64,000 bases of DNA from Chryseobacterium takakiae (GCF_900129385.1 NZ_FQVO01000001.1:558001-622000), one strand, 5' to 3'; counted from the stretch's first letter, positions 43,889-53,589 are shown. The notes: generated by a model from the sequence alone, not told the origin. Program-made: numbers and translations.

Positions 43889-45292
43889 ATGAAAAAATAT
43901 CTTCCAATTCTTCTTTTTTTAGTTCTTTCCGTTGCTATTTCTGCCCAATATAAACCATGGACTTCCGCAAAACAGCCTCTGAAAGAAATCAAAGCTTTAA
44001 AAAAGCAAATCAAAAAACCTGAATTCAGAAATGCAGATTATCTGATTACGGATTTCGGGGCAATCGGAGACGGTAAAACAAAAAATACGGAAGCTTTCAA
44101 AAAAGCCATCGAAAAATGTAATGCTGAAGGCGGAGGAAGAGTTGTCGTTCCAAAAGGTATATTTTTAACGGGAGCTATTTATTTAAAAAGCAATGTTAAT
44201 CTTCATTTAAGCGATGGTTCTACCATTCTGTTCAGCCAGGACAGCAACGACTACCCTATCGTTTTCACACGTTGGGAAGGAATGGAATGTATGAATTATT
44301 CGTCTTTAATTTATGCTTACGAAGAAGAAAATATTGCGGTTACCGGAAAAGGGACTTTAGACGGAAATGCCGACAATGACAACTGGTGGTTCTGGTGCGG
44401 TGCTACAAAATATGGCTACAATGAAACCCGTCCCGGAAGGCAGAATCCTGCCCGCGCAAAGCTTCACGAATATATGGCTGAAAGAAAACCAGCAAGAGAA
44501 AGAATTTTTGGTGACGGTTATTATTTAAGACCAAATTTTGTTCAGCCTTACCGATCTAAAAACTTTTACATGGCAGATGTTTTGGTTAAAAATTCCCCGA
44601 TGTGGAACTTAAATCCTGTGTTGTGTGAAAATGTTTTGATTGAAAGGGTAAAAGTCATCAGCCACGGACCAAACAACGATGGTTTCGACCCTGAAGCCTG
44701 TAAAAATGTATGGATTAAAGATTCTTATTTCGATACCGGTGACGACTGTATCGCCATAAAATCCGGAAGAGACGAGGACGGAAGAGACATCGGAAGACCT
44801 GCCGAAAACCACCTCATTGAAAACTGCGAAATGAAAGACGGTCACGGCGGAGTCGTTATCGGAAGCGAAATTGCAGGTGGTGCCAGAAATATTTATGCCA
44901 TTGGAAACGTGATGGACAGTAAAAATCTTGATCGTGCATTAAGAATCAAAACAAGCTCAAGCCGTGGCGGAATCATCGAAAACGTATTTTTTTATAATAC
45001 AAAAGTGGGAGCATATGATGAAGCGGCAATACGTTTTAATATGCATTATGAAAAGCCGGGAAATCATATTCCGACGATCAGAAATATCCGGGTGGAAAAT
45101 TTAACCGTAGATAAAGGCGGAAAGTATGCCGTATTTTCGGATGCCTACGAATCTTCCCCAGTGACGGATTTTACCATGATTAATGTAAAAATGACTGGCG
45201 TAAAAATACCATACAAGGTAGATTTTATGAAAAATGTAACACTTAAAAATGTAACCGTTAACGGACAACCATTAACTGAGTTGAAACCGTAA
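43889..45292 (+). CDS. Glycoside hydrolase family 28 polygalacturonase
   Basis: A 467-residue secreted protein with a signal peptide (ending VAISAQ) and a right-handed beta-helix. Family motifs: PNNDGFDPEACKNV (N262-N-D264), the catalytic pair DTGDDCIAI (D285, D286), GHGGVVIG (H319) and the later RIKTSSSRGG. GH28 enzymes hydrolyse galacturonic linkages in homogalacturonan or rhamnogalacturonan, and the extended N terminus and loop ERIFGDGYYLRPNF suggest an exo-acting type. It has its own copy of the shared two-block element and ends at a hairpin repeat. Confidence 0.9.
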   Translation: MKKYLPILLFLVLSVAISAQYKPWTSAKQPLKEIKALKKQIKKPEFRNADYLITDFGAIGDGKTKNTEAFKKAIEKCNAEGGGRVVVPKGIFLTGAIYLKSNVNLHLSDGSTILFSQDSNDYPIVFTRWEGMECMNYSSLIYAYEEENIAVTGKGTLDGNADNDNWWFWCGATKYGYNETRPGRQNPARAKLHEYMAERKPARERIFGDGYYLRPNFVQPYRSKNFYMADVLVKNSPMWNLNPVLCENVLIERVKVISHGPNNDGFDPEACKNVWIKDSYFDTGDDCIAIKSGRDEDGRDIGRPAENHLIENCEMKDGHGGVVIGSEIAGGARNIYAIGNVMDSKNLDRALRIKTSSSRGGIIENVFFYNTKVGAYDEAAIRFNMHYEKPGNHIPTIRNIRVENLTVDKGGKYAVFSDAYESSPVTDFTMINVKMTGVKIPYKVDFMKNVTLKNVTVNGQPLTELKP

Positions 45293-45333
45293 AATAAACA
45301 CATTTAAATTCATTTAATCTGGTTATTGAAAGT

Positions 45334-45404
45334 CTTCGACAAGCTCAGACTGACACGTTATAAAAACAGTTTGTATTAGAGATGTCACACTGAGCCTGTC
45401 GAAG
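45334..45404. repeat. Inverted repeat of a flavobacterial dispersed type
   Basis: CTTCGACAAGCTCAG followed by ACTGACAC (45334-45356) faces GTCACACTGAGCCTGTCGAAG-type sequence (45384-45404), with near-perfect complementarity over about 21 bases and a 27-nt loop. Sequences with this core (CTTCGACAAGCTCAG/TGTCACACTGAGC) recur between genes of many flavobacteria as I recall. It lies in the 203-base gap between GH28 and the 1187-residue gene, where no terminator with T run is seen, and may serve that purpose. Confidence 0.6.
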
Positions 45405-45495
45405 TGTCTTTAAATATTATTGTTTATTAATTTTATATATCTAGTTCTATTATTACCAAAAAAGACAATCCGTATAATTATTTTAGAGAATTAAA

Positions 45496-48400
45496 ATGCA
45501 CAAAAAAACCATTTTAGCCGGACTGATTGTTTTGTCGGCACTCTCCCATTCTTTTGCCCAATCGAAACATTGGCAGAACAACGAGCGTGAACTGCATTAC
45601 AAACAAGATAAAGGCGATTTTTTGCTGGTCAACGGAAAGTACAGATTCAACCGGGCATTGTATGGCGATAATCTTGCTTCCAGAGTTGAAGCGGGAGATT
45701 TGCCGGAATTTGCACTCTACCTTCCCGGGATGGGCGGAAACCTGCAGTTTGTCATTCAGAAAGGAAATTCCATTAAGAAATTAATTCATGCTGAGAAGAT
45801 TGAAACCCGTTATCGGCCAGGCTCAATGTTGTATGAGATTAAAGACCCTGTTCTTGGCAGCGGAACTTTAAAATTAACCGTTTTAGCTCAGGCTAAAGAA
45901 GAAGGCCTTGTCCTAAAAATGGAAACCCTGAATATAGATTCTTCCACAAAAATTTATGCAGTTTATGGCGGAGCAAGCGGAACAACTTTCAGCAGAAACG
46001 GAGATATTGGTGCAGATCCTGAATCCGGATTTTATCTGTTGCCAGAATATTGTCTGAACAATCAGTTTCAACTTAATAAAAATCAGTTTCAACTCAATTA
46101 TTTAAATAAGAAAAAAGAAACGCAGACTGTCAGCGGAAGCTTTTCAAATGTAAATGTATTACAAAAAACCGATGCGGCGACTTTAGAGAAACTTTCTGAC
46201 TTTACTCAAAATAAAACAGATCAATATCCTATTATTTACGCTTCGTATTCTTCACAGAAAAAGCCGGTTTATATTCAGATTTCCAAAGGAAAATCAATTA
46301 AAAACTTTTCGGATGAAGCGTTAAAAAACATCTTTAATGAATCTGAAAAAGCCCGATTAACATTAACGAATCGAATTCAGCTCAAAACTCCGGATGCAGA
46401 TTTGAATAACTTTGGAGCCAATTTAGCCGTCGCCGCAAACGGAATTTGGGAAAGTCCGACCTTTCTTCACGGTGCCGTTGCCTGGAGAATGCGGCTGAAT
46501 GCTTGGCGTGGCGCTTACACAGCCGATGTATTAAGTTGGCACGACAGAGCAAAAGAACATTTTGAAAGCTATTCCAGATCACAAGTCCTGGAGCCAAAAG
46601 CTGCTCCGGTTGTGATGGATACTTTGAGACATTTAGCTCGTTCTGAAGAAAAAATGGGAACTTCCGTTTTTTCGAGCGGTTACATTTCCAGAAACCCGAA
46701 TGACAACACTAAACCGCATCATTACGATATGAATCTGGTGTTTTTTGATCAGCTTTTTTCACATTTCAATTACACAGGAGACGTAGAATTTCTCAAAAAA
46801 ATGTGGCCGGCGATGGTTCGTCATATGGATTGGGAAAAGCGAAATTTCAAACGTGGTGATTTGTATGATGCATATGCTGCGATTTGGGCAAGCGACGCGT
46901 TACAATACTCTGGCGGAAAAGTGACACATACTTCGGCATATAATTACAGGGCTAACCGTGAAATGGCGAAACTGGCGAAGATAATTGGTGAAAATCCGAA
47001 ACCTTACGAACAGGAAGCTGAAGCGATTATAAAGGCAATGAAAAACGAACTTTGGATTAAAAACAAAGGTTATTTTGCTGAATATAAAGATGCTTTAGGC
47101 AATCAAATTGTTCACGATAAACCGGGAATATGGTCAATTTACCACGTTTCGGATGCGTTTATTCTGAATGAATTTGAAGATTACCAGAACATACAATATA
47201 TTAATAACTATACGCCGAAAATTCCGGTTACGGTAAAAGGTACAGATCATAAAGATTATTATACTTTATCCACCACCAATTGGCAGCCTTACGACTGGTC
47301 CATCAACAATGTTGCATTGGCGGAAAATTTACAGACCGCTTTGGCGTATTGGCAAGCCGGAAGAAATGATGAGGCCTACCAACTTTGGAAAGGAAATCTG
47401 GTTGAATCAATGTATTACGGCATCAGTCCTGGGAATTTTGAACAGCTTTCGCATTATGATGCATTTCGTGGGGAATTGTACCGGGATTTTGCCGATCCTG
47501 TTGGCGTAGCTTCCAGAACTTTAACGGAAGGGCTTTTCGGAGTTTATCCTAAATTATTAAATGATAAAATTGAAATAAAACCCGCATTTCCGAAAGACTG
47601 GAATTTTGCTGAATTAAAGCTTCCGGATTGGGAGTATTATTTTAAAAGAAGTGCGGAAAAGACTGAATATTTATTTAATTCAAAATATCAGAATCCGGTG
47701 GCGCTGGAAATGCAGATTCCGGTGAATGAGTCCAACATCAAATCGGTAAAAGTAAATGGCAAAAATGTGGATTGGAAAATTAAACCCAATTCTATTTTGC
47801 AGCCGATTATTCAGTTTGAAACGCCGAAAGGAAAAGATTTTAAGATTGAAATTAATTATTCGGGAGAAGAATTAAAAAATGAACAGACAAATTATATCAA
47901 TTATATTTCTGAAAGTCTTCAGTTGAATTTTGATTCAAAAAAGAAGATTAAAGATGTTCTTGACCCACAGGAATTGATTAAAATTCGAAATGGAAATAAG
48001 TTTGATCTAATTCAGCAAGAAAGAAAAGGAACTTTTTTCGTGCAAACCGAACAAAACGGTACAACCTGGTGGCAGCCTGTGAATGTGGATATCCGGTTTC
48101 CCCTGGAAACAAAATGGATCAATAAAAAACTGCAGATCCAATCTAAATCATCCAGTCCAATTAATGGAAAACTGACTATTAATGGTTTTAATCAAACTTT
48201 TAATATTCAAAAAAATCAACATACAACCATTGAAATTCCTGTAAATTATTTAAGTAAAGGAACAAATTCTATCAAACTCGAATACAACGGAATTAAACAA
48301 ATTATTGAAATTGCAGACTGGGAAATTGAAAACCAGGGTCAGTTTAATACCATTTCATTAGCCTCAAAATATAATGAAAAAGTAACCGAAATTTTCAATC

Positions 48401-49059
48401 AGAAATATCTTTCGCCAAGATTAAAAGTACCCACGCTGCAGCTTCCTTGGCAGGGAATCGGAAACTGGTGCTATCCTTTGATTACCGCTCAAATTGATGA
48501 CATTGGTTTGATGAATAAAAGAAAAAACGGCAAAGTTCATTTCCTCGGAATTCCCTTTTTAATTGATAAAACAGATAAAAATATTGTGTTTGCAAGTCAA
48601 TGGGACAATTATCCTGATTCGGTTGAAATTCCTTTGACCGGAAAAGGAAAGAAAATCTATTTTCTAATGGCAGGTTCTACCAATCCGATGCAGTCGCAGA
48701 TTGTGAACGGGACAATTACGGTTCAATATACTGATGGCTCGACTTCAGAACTGGAATTGAAAAACCCGACCAATTGGTGGCCAATTGAGCAGGATTTGTT
48801 TGATGATAATTTTGCATTTGAAATTCCGGATGATAAAATTCCGTACCGTGTCCAACTGAAAACCGGAGAATTGTACAAAGGCGGAACTTTGCGTAAATAT
48901 TCGAGCATTAAAGGATTTACAGACCGTCAGGTGGATGGCGGTTCTGCTACGATTCTGGACTTGCCGATTGATGAAAATAAAGAATTAAAATCGATAAAAT
49001 TAACAGCCGTGAGCAATGATGTGGTGATTGGAATGATGAGCGCAACTGTTTTGAAATAA
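45496..49059 (+). CDS. Large secreted DUF4450-type protein, probable (alpha/alpha)6 glycosidase
   Basis: An 1187-residue protein with a signal peptide (SALSHSFAQ). The N-terminal part (about 25-260) reads DKGDFLLVNGKYRFNRALYGDN and matches the DUF4450 domain as I recall it; the middle (about 300-730) has the toroid features WRMRLNAWRGAYTADVLSWHD and YDLNAYAAIWASDAL-like helices, found in six-hairpin glycosidases. The C-terminal third (about 800-1187) is beta-rich. A 7-residue in-frame repeat NQFQLN(K/Y) occurs near 190-205. The position in a pectin row suggests action on rhamnogalacturonan side chains. No GH family is assigned with confidence. Confidence 0.6.
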   Translation: MHKKTILAGLIVLSALSHSFAQSKHWQNNERELHYKQDKGDFLLVNGKYRFNRALYGDNLASRVEAGDLPEFALYLPGMGGNLQFVIQKGNSIKKLIHAEKIETRYRPGSMLYEIKDPVLGSGTLKLTVLAQAKEEGLVLKMETLNIDSSTKIYAVYGGASGTTFSRNGDIGADPESGFYLLPEYCLNNQFQLNKNQFQLNYLNKKKETQTVSGSFSNVNVLQKTDAATLEKLSDFTQNKTDQYPIIYASYSSQKKPVYIQISKGKSIKNFSDEALKNIFNESEKARLTLTNRIQLKTPDADLNNFGANLAVAANGIWESPTFLHGAVAWRMRLNAWRGAYTADVLSWHDRAKEHFESYSRSQVLEPKAAPVVMDTLRHLARSEEKMGTSVFSSGYISRNPNDNTKPHHYDMNLVFFDQLFSHFNYTGDVEFLKKMWPAMVRHMDWEKRNFKRGDLYDAYAAIWASDALQYSGGKVTHTSAYNYRANREMAKLAKIIGENPKPYEQEAEAIIKAMKNELWIKNKGYFAEYKDALGNQIVHDKPGIWSIYHVSDAFILNEFEDYQNIQYINNYTPKIPVTVKGTDHKDYYTLSTTNWQPYDWSINNVALAENLQTALAYWQAGRNDEAYQLWKGNLVESMYYGISPGNFEQLSHYDAFRGELYRDFADPVGVASRTLTEGLFGVYPKLLNDKIEIKPAFPKDWNFAELKLPDWEYYFKRSAEKTEYLFNSKYQNPVALEMQIPVNESNIKSVKVNGKNVDWKIKPNSILQPIIQFETPKGKDFKIEINYSGEELKNEQTNYINYISESLQLNFDSKKKIKDVLDPQELIKIRNGNKFDLIQQERKGTFFVQTEQNGTTWWQPVNVDIRFPLETKWINKKLQIQSKSSSPINGKLTINGFNQTFNIQKNQHTTIEIPVNYLSKGTNSIKLEYNGIKQIIEIADWEIENQGQFNTISLASKYNEKVTEIFNQKYLSPRLKVPTLQLPWQGIGNWCYPLITAQIDDIGLMNKRKNGKVHFLGIPFLIDKTDKNIVFASQWDNYPDSVEIPLTGKGKKIYFLMAGSTNPMQSQIVNGTITVQYTDGSTSELELKNPTNWWPIEQDLFDDNFAFEIPDDKIPYRVQLKTGELYKGGTLRKYSSIKGFTDRQVDGGSATILDLPIDENKELKSIKLTAVSNDVVIGMMSATVLK
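46060..46101 (+). repeat. In-frame 21-bp tandem duplication within the 1187-residue gene
   Basis: AATCAGTTTCAACTTAAT (46060) recurs at 46081 with one difference (TTAA to TCAA), a period of 21 bases. The result is the doubled peptide NQFQLN, so the reading frame is intact. Confidence 0.75.
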
Positions 49060-49132
49060 ATATAATGACGAATGCACGAATGTTTATTAACAATTAATTC
49101 GTGAATTCGTGGATGATAAAATAAAATGGTTA

Positions 49133-49266
49133 AACCGCAAAAGGTTCAAAAGAAATGTTTGAGAATAAGAAATTCAAAGTTTACAAAATGTGGAAATATA
49201 AAGTTTACATTTTGTAACCTTTTGACTAACTAAAAAGCCAGGAAATCTTTTGTCTCTTTTGCGGTT
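49133..49266. repeat. Nested inverted repeats in the gap before the 711-residue gene
   Basis: Outer arms AACCGCAAAAG (49133-49143) and CTTTTGCGGTT (49256-49266) enclose inner arms TTACAAAATGT (49181-49191) and ACATTTTGTAA (49207-49217). The pieces resemble the CGCAAAG-type dispersed sequences at 56467-56790. The gap of 229 bases (49060-49288) holds no gene. Confidence 0.5.
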
Positions 49267-49288
49267 AAGAAATAAAATAAATTTTAAA

Positions 49289-51424
49289 ATGAAAAAAATT
49301 GCAATATATCTAAGTCTTTTCTGCATTGGATTTTCGTCCTTAAATGCCCAAAAAATCGACCGCAAAAAAGTTATTCAGAGACATAATATCGTCAATGTAA
49401 AAGCAGATACTTTATCAACTTTAACGGTTGGAAACGGAAAGTTTGCTTACACCGTTGATATCACCGGAATGCAGTCATTCCCGGAATATTATAAAAACGG
49501 TGTTTCTTTGGGAACACAGTCGGAATGGGGCTGGAACAGTTTTCCGAATACCGAAAATTATACTTTTGAGGAAACTTTAAAACCTTACGACTTCAATAAT
49601 GACGGAAGAAAAGCGTTATACAGTGTTCAAATCAAAGAACCTGAACGCAATAAAAAGGCGGTAGAATATTTCCGGGTGAATCAACATCGTCTGCAACTAG
49701 GAAATATAGGTCTTGAGCTGATCAAAAAAGACGGTAAAAAAGCGCAGGTTTCAGATCTTCAAAACATCTATCAGAAAATTGATTTGTGGACCGGAATAAT
49801 TACGAGTGAGTTTTCTCTGGAAGGAACTCCGGTAAAAGTATGGACGGCGTCTTTTCAGAATTCTGATAAAATAGGAGTTAAAATTGAATCTGATTTAATT
49901 AAGCAAAAAAGATTGAAAATTTTTGCAAAATATCCTTATCCAAGCGGACAGTTTCTGGATGAAGGGACTTTTTATGGTAATGAAAATCAACATTCAACAA
50001 AATTAACTTCTTCAAATTCAAATCAGGGCTTTATTGAGCACAAATTGCAAACTGCAGATTATTTTACGCAATTGTATTTTACCGAAGGAAAATTAAGTGA
50101 GGCCGGAAAACATTATTTTGTTTTCGAACCTTCTTCAAAAAGCAAAACGGTTGAACTGAGTGTTGAGTTTTCAGAGAAAAATCAAAAAACAAATAAAAGC
50201 TTATTTGCAGATGCTGAAAAAGAAAGCAGTTCAGGCTGGAAAAACTTCTGGGAAAGCGGTGCAGCGGTTGATTTTGAAGGAAGCACCGATAAAAGAGCCA
50301 ACGAATTGGAACGCAGAATTGTTTTGTCTGAATATTTAACGAAAGTTCAGTGCGGAGGAAGCAATCCGCCACAGGAAACGGGTTTAACTTTCAACAGCTG
50401 GTACGGAAAACCGCATACCGAAATGCATTGGTGGCACGGCGTTCATTACGCTTTGTGGGGAAGGCCGGAAATTCTGGAAAAGCAATTGGATTATTATTTC
50501 AGATCGTTTGAAAAAGCAAAAAAATTAGCGGAAAGACAGGGCTATAAAGGCGTTCGCTGGATTAAAATGTCGGATAATGAAGGCAATGAAAGTCCGTCTT
50601 CTGTAGCTGCATTTCTGATCTGGGAACAGCCGCATTTGATTTACATGACCGAGCTTTTATATCGTGATAAAAAGGATAAAAAAGTTTTGGAAAAATATAA
50701 AGACTTAGTGTATGCAACGGCAGAATTTATGGCTGACTTTGCAACGTATGACAGAGAAAAAAACCGTTACAATCTTGGGAAAGGCGTCATTCCGGCGCAG
50801 GAAGTTTTCCCTGCAAAAGATACTTATAACCCGACATATGAAGTCGCTTATTGGGATTGGGCGTTGAGGGTTGCGCAACAATGGAAAGAAAGACTGGGCG
50901 AACCAAGGGATAAAAAATGGGATGATGTAATTAATAAATTAGCACCGCTTCCAATTCAGGACGGAGTTTATTTATCCACGGAATCGGCAAAAGACTCTTT
51001 CACTTTTCCGAAATGGATGACCGATCATCCTGCAGTTTTAGGCGCATTAGGAATGGTTCCTGAATCTCCGAAACTGGATAAAAAAATTATGAAAAATACA
51101 CTCGACATCGTTTGGGAAAGATGGAACTGGGGTCACACCTGGGGCTGGGATTTTCCGATGACGGCAATGACGGCTGCAAGGCTCGGACTTCCGAATAAAG
51201 CTTTGGATGCTCTGTTTATGGATGTTCAGACCAATACCTACCTTAAAAACGGGCATAATTTTCAGGATGGACGTTTGAGAATTTATCTGCCGGGAAACGG
51301 CGGAATTTTAACAACTGTTGCGATGATGCTGGAAGGTTGGGACAGTTCAACAGGACAATTTCCCGGATTTCCGAAAGATGGAACCTGGAAAATTAAAGCG
51401 GAAGGTTTTAAAAAGATGCCTTAA
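49289..51424 (+). CDS. Secreted (alpha/alpha)6-toroid glycosidase-like protein (GH65/GH95-like)
   Basis: A 711-residue protein; the ATG at 49289 is chosen because it begins the signal peptide MKKIAIYLSLFCIGFSSLNAQ, whereas the longer frame would start with a TTG. The N-terminal half is beta-rich (about 30-290). The C-terminal half carries GLTFNSWYGKPHTEMHWWHG (about 376-395), the toroid-type segment GYKGVRWIKMSDNEGNE, and ETAWDFPMTAMTAARLGL-like helices near the end; these recall six-hairpin families such as GH65 and GH95. No family is assigned firmly. It ends 26 bases before an intrinsic terminator and closes the plus-strand pectin row. Confidence 0.55.
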   Translation: MKKIAIYLSLFCIGFSSLNAQKIDRKKVIQRHNIVNVKADTLSTLTVGNGKFAYTVDITGMQSFPEYYKNGVSLGTQSEWGWNSFPNTENYTFEETLKPYDFNNDGRKALYSVQIKEPERNKKAVEYFRVNQHRLQLGNIGLELIKKDGKKAQVSDLQNIYQKIDLWTGIITSEFSLEGTPVKVWTASFQNSDKIGVKIESDLIKQKRLKIFAKYPYPSGQFLDEGTFYGNENQHSTKLTSSNSNQGFIEHKLQTADYFTQLYFTEGKLSEAGKHYFVFEPSSKSKTVELSVEFSEKNQKTNKSLFADAEKESSSGWKNFWESGAAVDFEGSTDKRANELERRIVLSEYLTKVQCGGSNPPQETGLTFNSWYGKPHTEMHWWHGVHYALWGRPEILEKQLDYYFRSFEKAKKLAERQGYKGVRWIKMSDNEGNESPSSVAAFLIWEQPHLIYMTELLYRDKKDKKVLEKYKDLVYATAEFMADFATYDREKNRYNLGKGVIPAQEVFPAKDTYNPTYEVAYWDWALRVAQQWKERLGEPRDKKWDDVINKLAPLPIQDGVYLSTESAKDSFTFPKWMTDHPAVLGALGMVPESPKLDKKIMKNTLDIVWERWNWGHTWGWDFPMTAMTAARLGLPNKALDALFMDVQTNTYLKNGHNFQDGRLRIYLPGNGGILTTVAMMLEGWDSSTGQFPGFPKDGTWKIKAEGFKKMP

Positions 51425-51450
51425 AGAGTTTCACATTCATATAGTTTCCA

Positions 51451-51482
51451 AGTCTGTTCTGAAAAGGACAGGCTTTTTTTTA
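51451..51482 (+). terminator. Intrinsic terminator after the pectin gene row
   Basis: AGTCTGTTC pairs with GGACAGGCT (two G-U pairs, loop TGAAAA) and is followed by eight T residues. Confidence 0.85.
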
Positions 51483-51737
51483 TAAACGATTGAGATTTAA
51501 AGTTTACAATAAAATTAGAGTTATCATCGTTTTACGTTATGAAACCGGCAATTTAAATAATTTAAACTCATATAAAATTATGATTACAAATTATTGATAA
51601 TAAATAATTTATGTTAATACATTTCATTAAACATGATGATTATCAGTTATTATAATTTTTTGTAACTTGTCTACTTTAACAAATCATTCTTCTGAAATTC
51701 ATTTTGTTAAAATTAAATCATTCCATACCCCAAAACT
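51483..51737 (+). promoter_or_regulatory. AT-rich upstream region of the GntR gene with a small dyad
   Basis: A very AT-rich stretch without coding sense. A TTGT-N8-ACAA dyad at 51667-51682 (TTGTCTACTTTAACAA) lies 55 bases before the ATG and could be an operator of the regulator itself. No clear -7/-33 pair was identified. Confidence 0.35.
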
Positions 51738-52784
51738 ATGGCAGAAACTTTTGAAATACATATCAACGAAAACTCCCGTGTTCCCAAATACAAACAGATT
51801 GTAGACTCTATTCTAAACGGAATTGATGGCGGAGAAATCAGCATCGGTGAAAAAATCCCCTCCATTAATGAACTGAGCGAATCCTGTTTTCTTTCCCGTG
51901 ATACAGTGGAAAAAGCGTATAAAGAATTAAGAAAAAGGCAAATTATTGAATCGGTGAAGGGCAAAGGATATTATATTTCCCGTATCAATAAGAATGACAC
52001 GATTAATATTTTTTTCCTTATCAACAAACCGAGTACCTACAAGATGATGATTTATAATTATTTTGTGAATGCAATCGGTACCAAAGGCAATGTGGAAATG
52101 TATATTTACCACTGTGATGAGACGCTTTTCATCAATGCCTTGAAAAAAAATATGGGCGGTTTTGATTATTATGTCGTCATGCCTCACTTCCGGGACGAGC
52201 AGTCCAAACACACAAGCTCCACCAGAGAAGTCATTGAAATGATTGAAAAGATTCCAAAGAATAAACTGCTGATGCTGGACAATACAAAACCCAATATTTC
52301 AGGAGAATACGGCTCTATTTTTCAGGATTTCGAGCATGATATTTACAATGCTTTGAAAGAGGGTCTTGATAAAATCAGGAAATACGAAAAGATCATACTG
52401 GTGTATCCGGATAAGTCCATCCATCCCTATCCTTTCAGGATCGTAAGGGGTTTTGAAAAATTCTGCCGGGATTTTAAGCTTGATTATGAAATTCTAGATG
52501 AAATTTACTCTGATATGGAACTGCAGGATAAGGATATTTTTATAACCATCCGCGAACGTGACCTGGTGAATCTTGTAAAACAGATCCGGCAGAAAAACCT
52601 GAAGCTGGGCGAAGATATTGGCATTATCTCCTACAATGAAACTCCATTAAAAGAATTACTGGGAATTACTGTAATCACCACCGATTTTAAAGCGATGGGC
52701 GAATCTGCCGCGTATATGATCCTAAAGAACAAGAAAGAATCAGTGAATAATGTTTTTAAATTTATTCAGCGGGATTCTCTTTAA
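51738..52784 (+). CDS. GntR-family regulator with a periplasmic-binding-like effector domain
   Basis: A 348-residue DNA-binding protein. The N-terminal winged helix (about 1-75) has YKQIVDSILNGIDGGEISIG, then SINELSESCFLSRDTVEKAYKELRKRQII and the wing KGKGYYIS. The rest (about 80-345) resembles a LacI/periplasmic-binding fold that would bind a sugar, with VVMPHFRDEQ and DIGIISYNETPLKELLGITVITTD. This combination is found in Bacteroidetes GntR regulators of sugar use. Its location between the pectin and rhamnose genes makes it the best candidate for their regulator, with rhamnose or a derivative as effector; this is inference. Confidence 0.8.
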   Translation: MAETFEIHINENSRVPKYKQIVDSILNGIDGGEISIGEKIPSINELSESCFLSRDTVEKAYKELRKRQIIESVKGKGYYISRINKNDTINIFFLINKPSTYKMMIYNYFVNAIGTKGNVEMYIYHCDETLFINALKKNMGGFDYYVVMPHFRDEQSKHTSSTREVIEMIEKIPKNKLLMLDNTKPNISGEYGSIFQDFEHDIYNALKEGLDKIRKYEKIILVYPDKSIHPYPFRIVRGFEKFCRDFKLDYEILDEIYSDMELQDKDIFITIRERDLVNLVKQIRQKNLKLGEDIGIISYNETPLKELLGITVITTDFKAMGESAAYMILKNKKESVNNVFKFIQRDSL

Positions 52785-52856
52785 AAGAAATTCCAAATTC
52801 CTTTTTATTTGCGCAATCGATTACATTGTTTATTATATTATTTAGATTATTTCATT

Positions 52857-53300
52857 ATGATTAAAAAATTAATTTTTGCTTTGAGTTTAATAATGGCTAT
52901 TACCCTGTCCGCACAAAAAATGAATGATCCAGATGCTGTAAAAGCGGCAGCCGAGAAGTTGCGACTGGCTATGATTAGCGGGGAAAAATCTTCCCTTGAG
53001 TCTTTAATTTTACAGGAACTCTCGTACGGACATTCCGGAGGACACATTGATGATGCCCAAGAGTTTGTAGAAAAGCTGGTTACGAAGAAATCTGATTTTC
53101 TAACAATTGATGTTACCAACCAAACCGTACAGATTGTCGGAAATACAGCAATTGTGCGCCATCATTTTTATGCAACAACCGCCGACGCAGGAAAAGCTCC
53201 GGGTGATGTCACTTTGGATATTTTACTGGTTTGGGCCAAAGTGAAAAATGACTGGAAGTTACTCGCAAGACAGGCGGTGAAAGCTGAGAAAAAGAAATAG
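52857..53300 (+). CDS. Secreted SnoaL/DUF4440-like protein
   Basis: A 147-residue protein; the ATG at 52857 is preferred over an upstream start because it begins the signal peptide MIKKLIFALSLIMAITLSAQ. The mature part has the cone-shaped NTF2-like pattern (AAAEKLRLAMISGEKSSLES, then HHFYATTADAGKAPGDVTLDILLVWAKVKNDWKLLARQAV). This fold binds small ligands in many roles, and members in this position are unassigned. It lies 72 bases after the GntR gene and has its own terminator. Confidence 0.65.
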   Translation: MIKKLIFALSLIMAITLSAQKMNDPDAVKAAAEKLRLAMISGEKSSLESLILQELSYGHSGGHIDDAQEFVEKLVTKKSDFLTIDVTNQTVQIVGNTAIVRHHFYATTADAGKAPGDVTLDILLVWAKVKNDWKLLARQAVKAEKKK

Positions 53301-53319
53301 TTCTTTATTAATATAATTT

Positions 53320-53351
53320 AAAATTCGCAGGGAGTTCTTTGCGAATTTTTT
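53320..53351 (+). terminator. Intrinsic terminator after the SnoaL-like gene
   Basis: AAAATTCGCA (53320-53329) pairs with TGCGAATTTT (53340-53349), loop of 10 bases, followed by T residues. Confidence 0.8.
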
Positions 53352-53542
53352 GTTCTAAAATTTTTGTTATTTATTGACACAGAGATTCATTATTTATTCT
53401 GAATACTTTAGAGAGCAAAGAATGAAATCAATAAATTGACTGTTATGAAGCGATCGTTTGAGCTTTACGAAGCAAATTTATTTGTCTTTACTTATTAAAT
53501 CAACAGTTTGAATAAGTAATTTTTGTTTAAAATTATTTAAGT

Positions 53543-53589
53543 TTGGCTAAAGCCAATTGAGATATTTAATAAGAAAACAGGCTAAAGCC
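53543..53589. repeat. Two GGCTAAAGCC hairpin repeats
   Basis: TTGGCTAAAGCCAA at 53543-53556 and GGCTAAAGCC (followed by CGTTCCTATT) at 53580-53589. The second form resembles a dispersed repeat I recall from Chryseobacterium intergenic regions. The remainder of the 53352-53668 gap shows no gene or other named element. Confidence 0.55.

Noticed and set aside
45300..45495. Insertion sequence with terminal repeats
   Set aside because: Only the 71-base inverted repeat is present; there is no transposase frame or target duplication.
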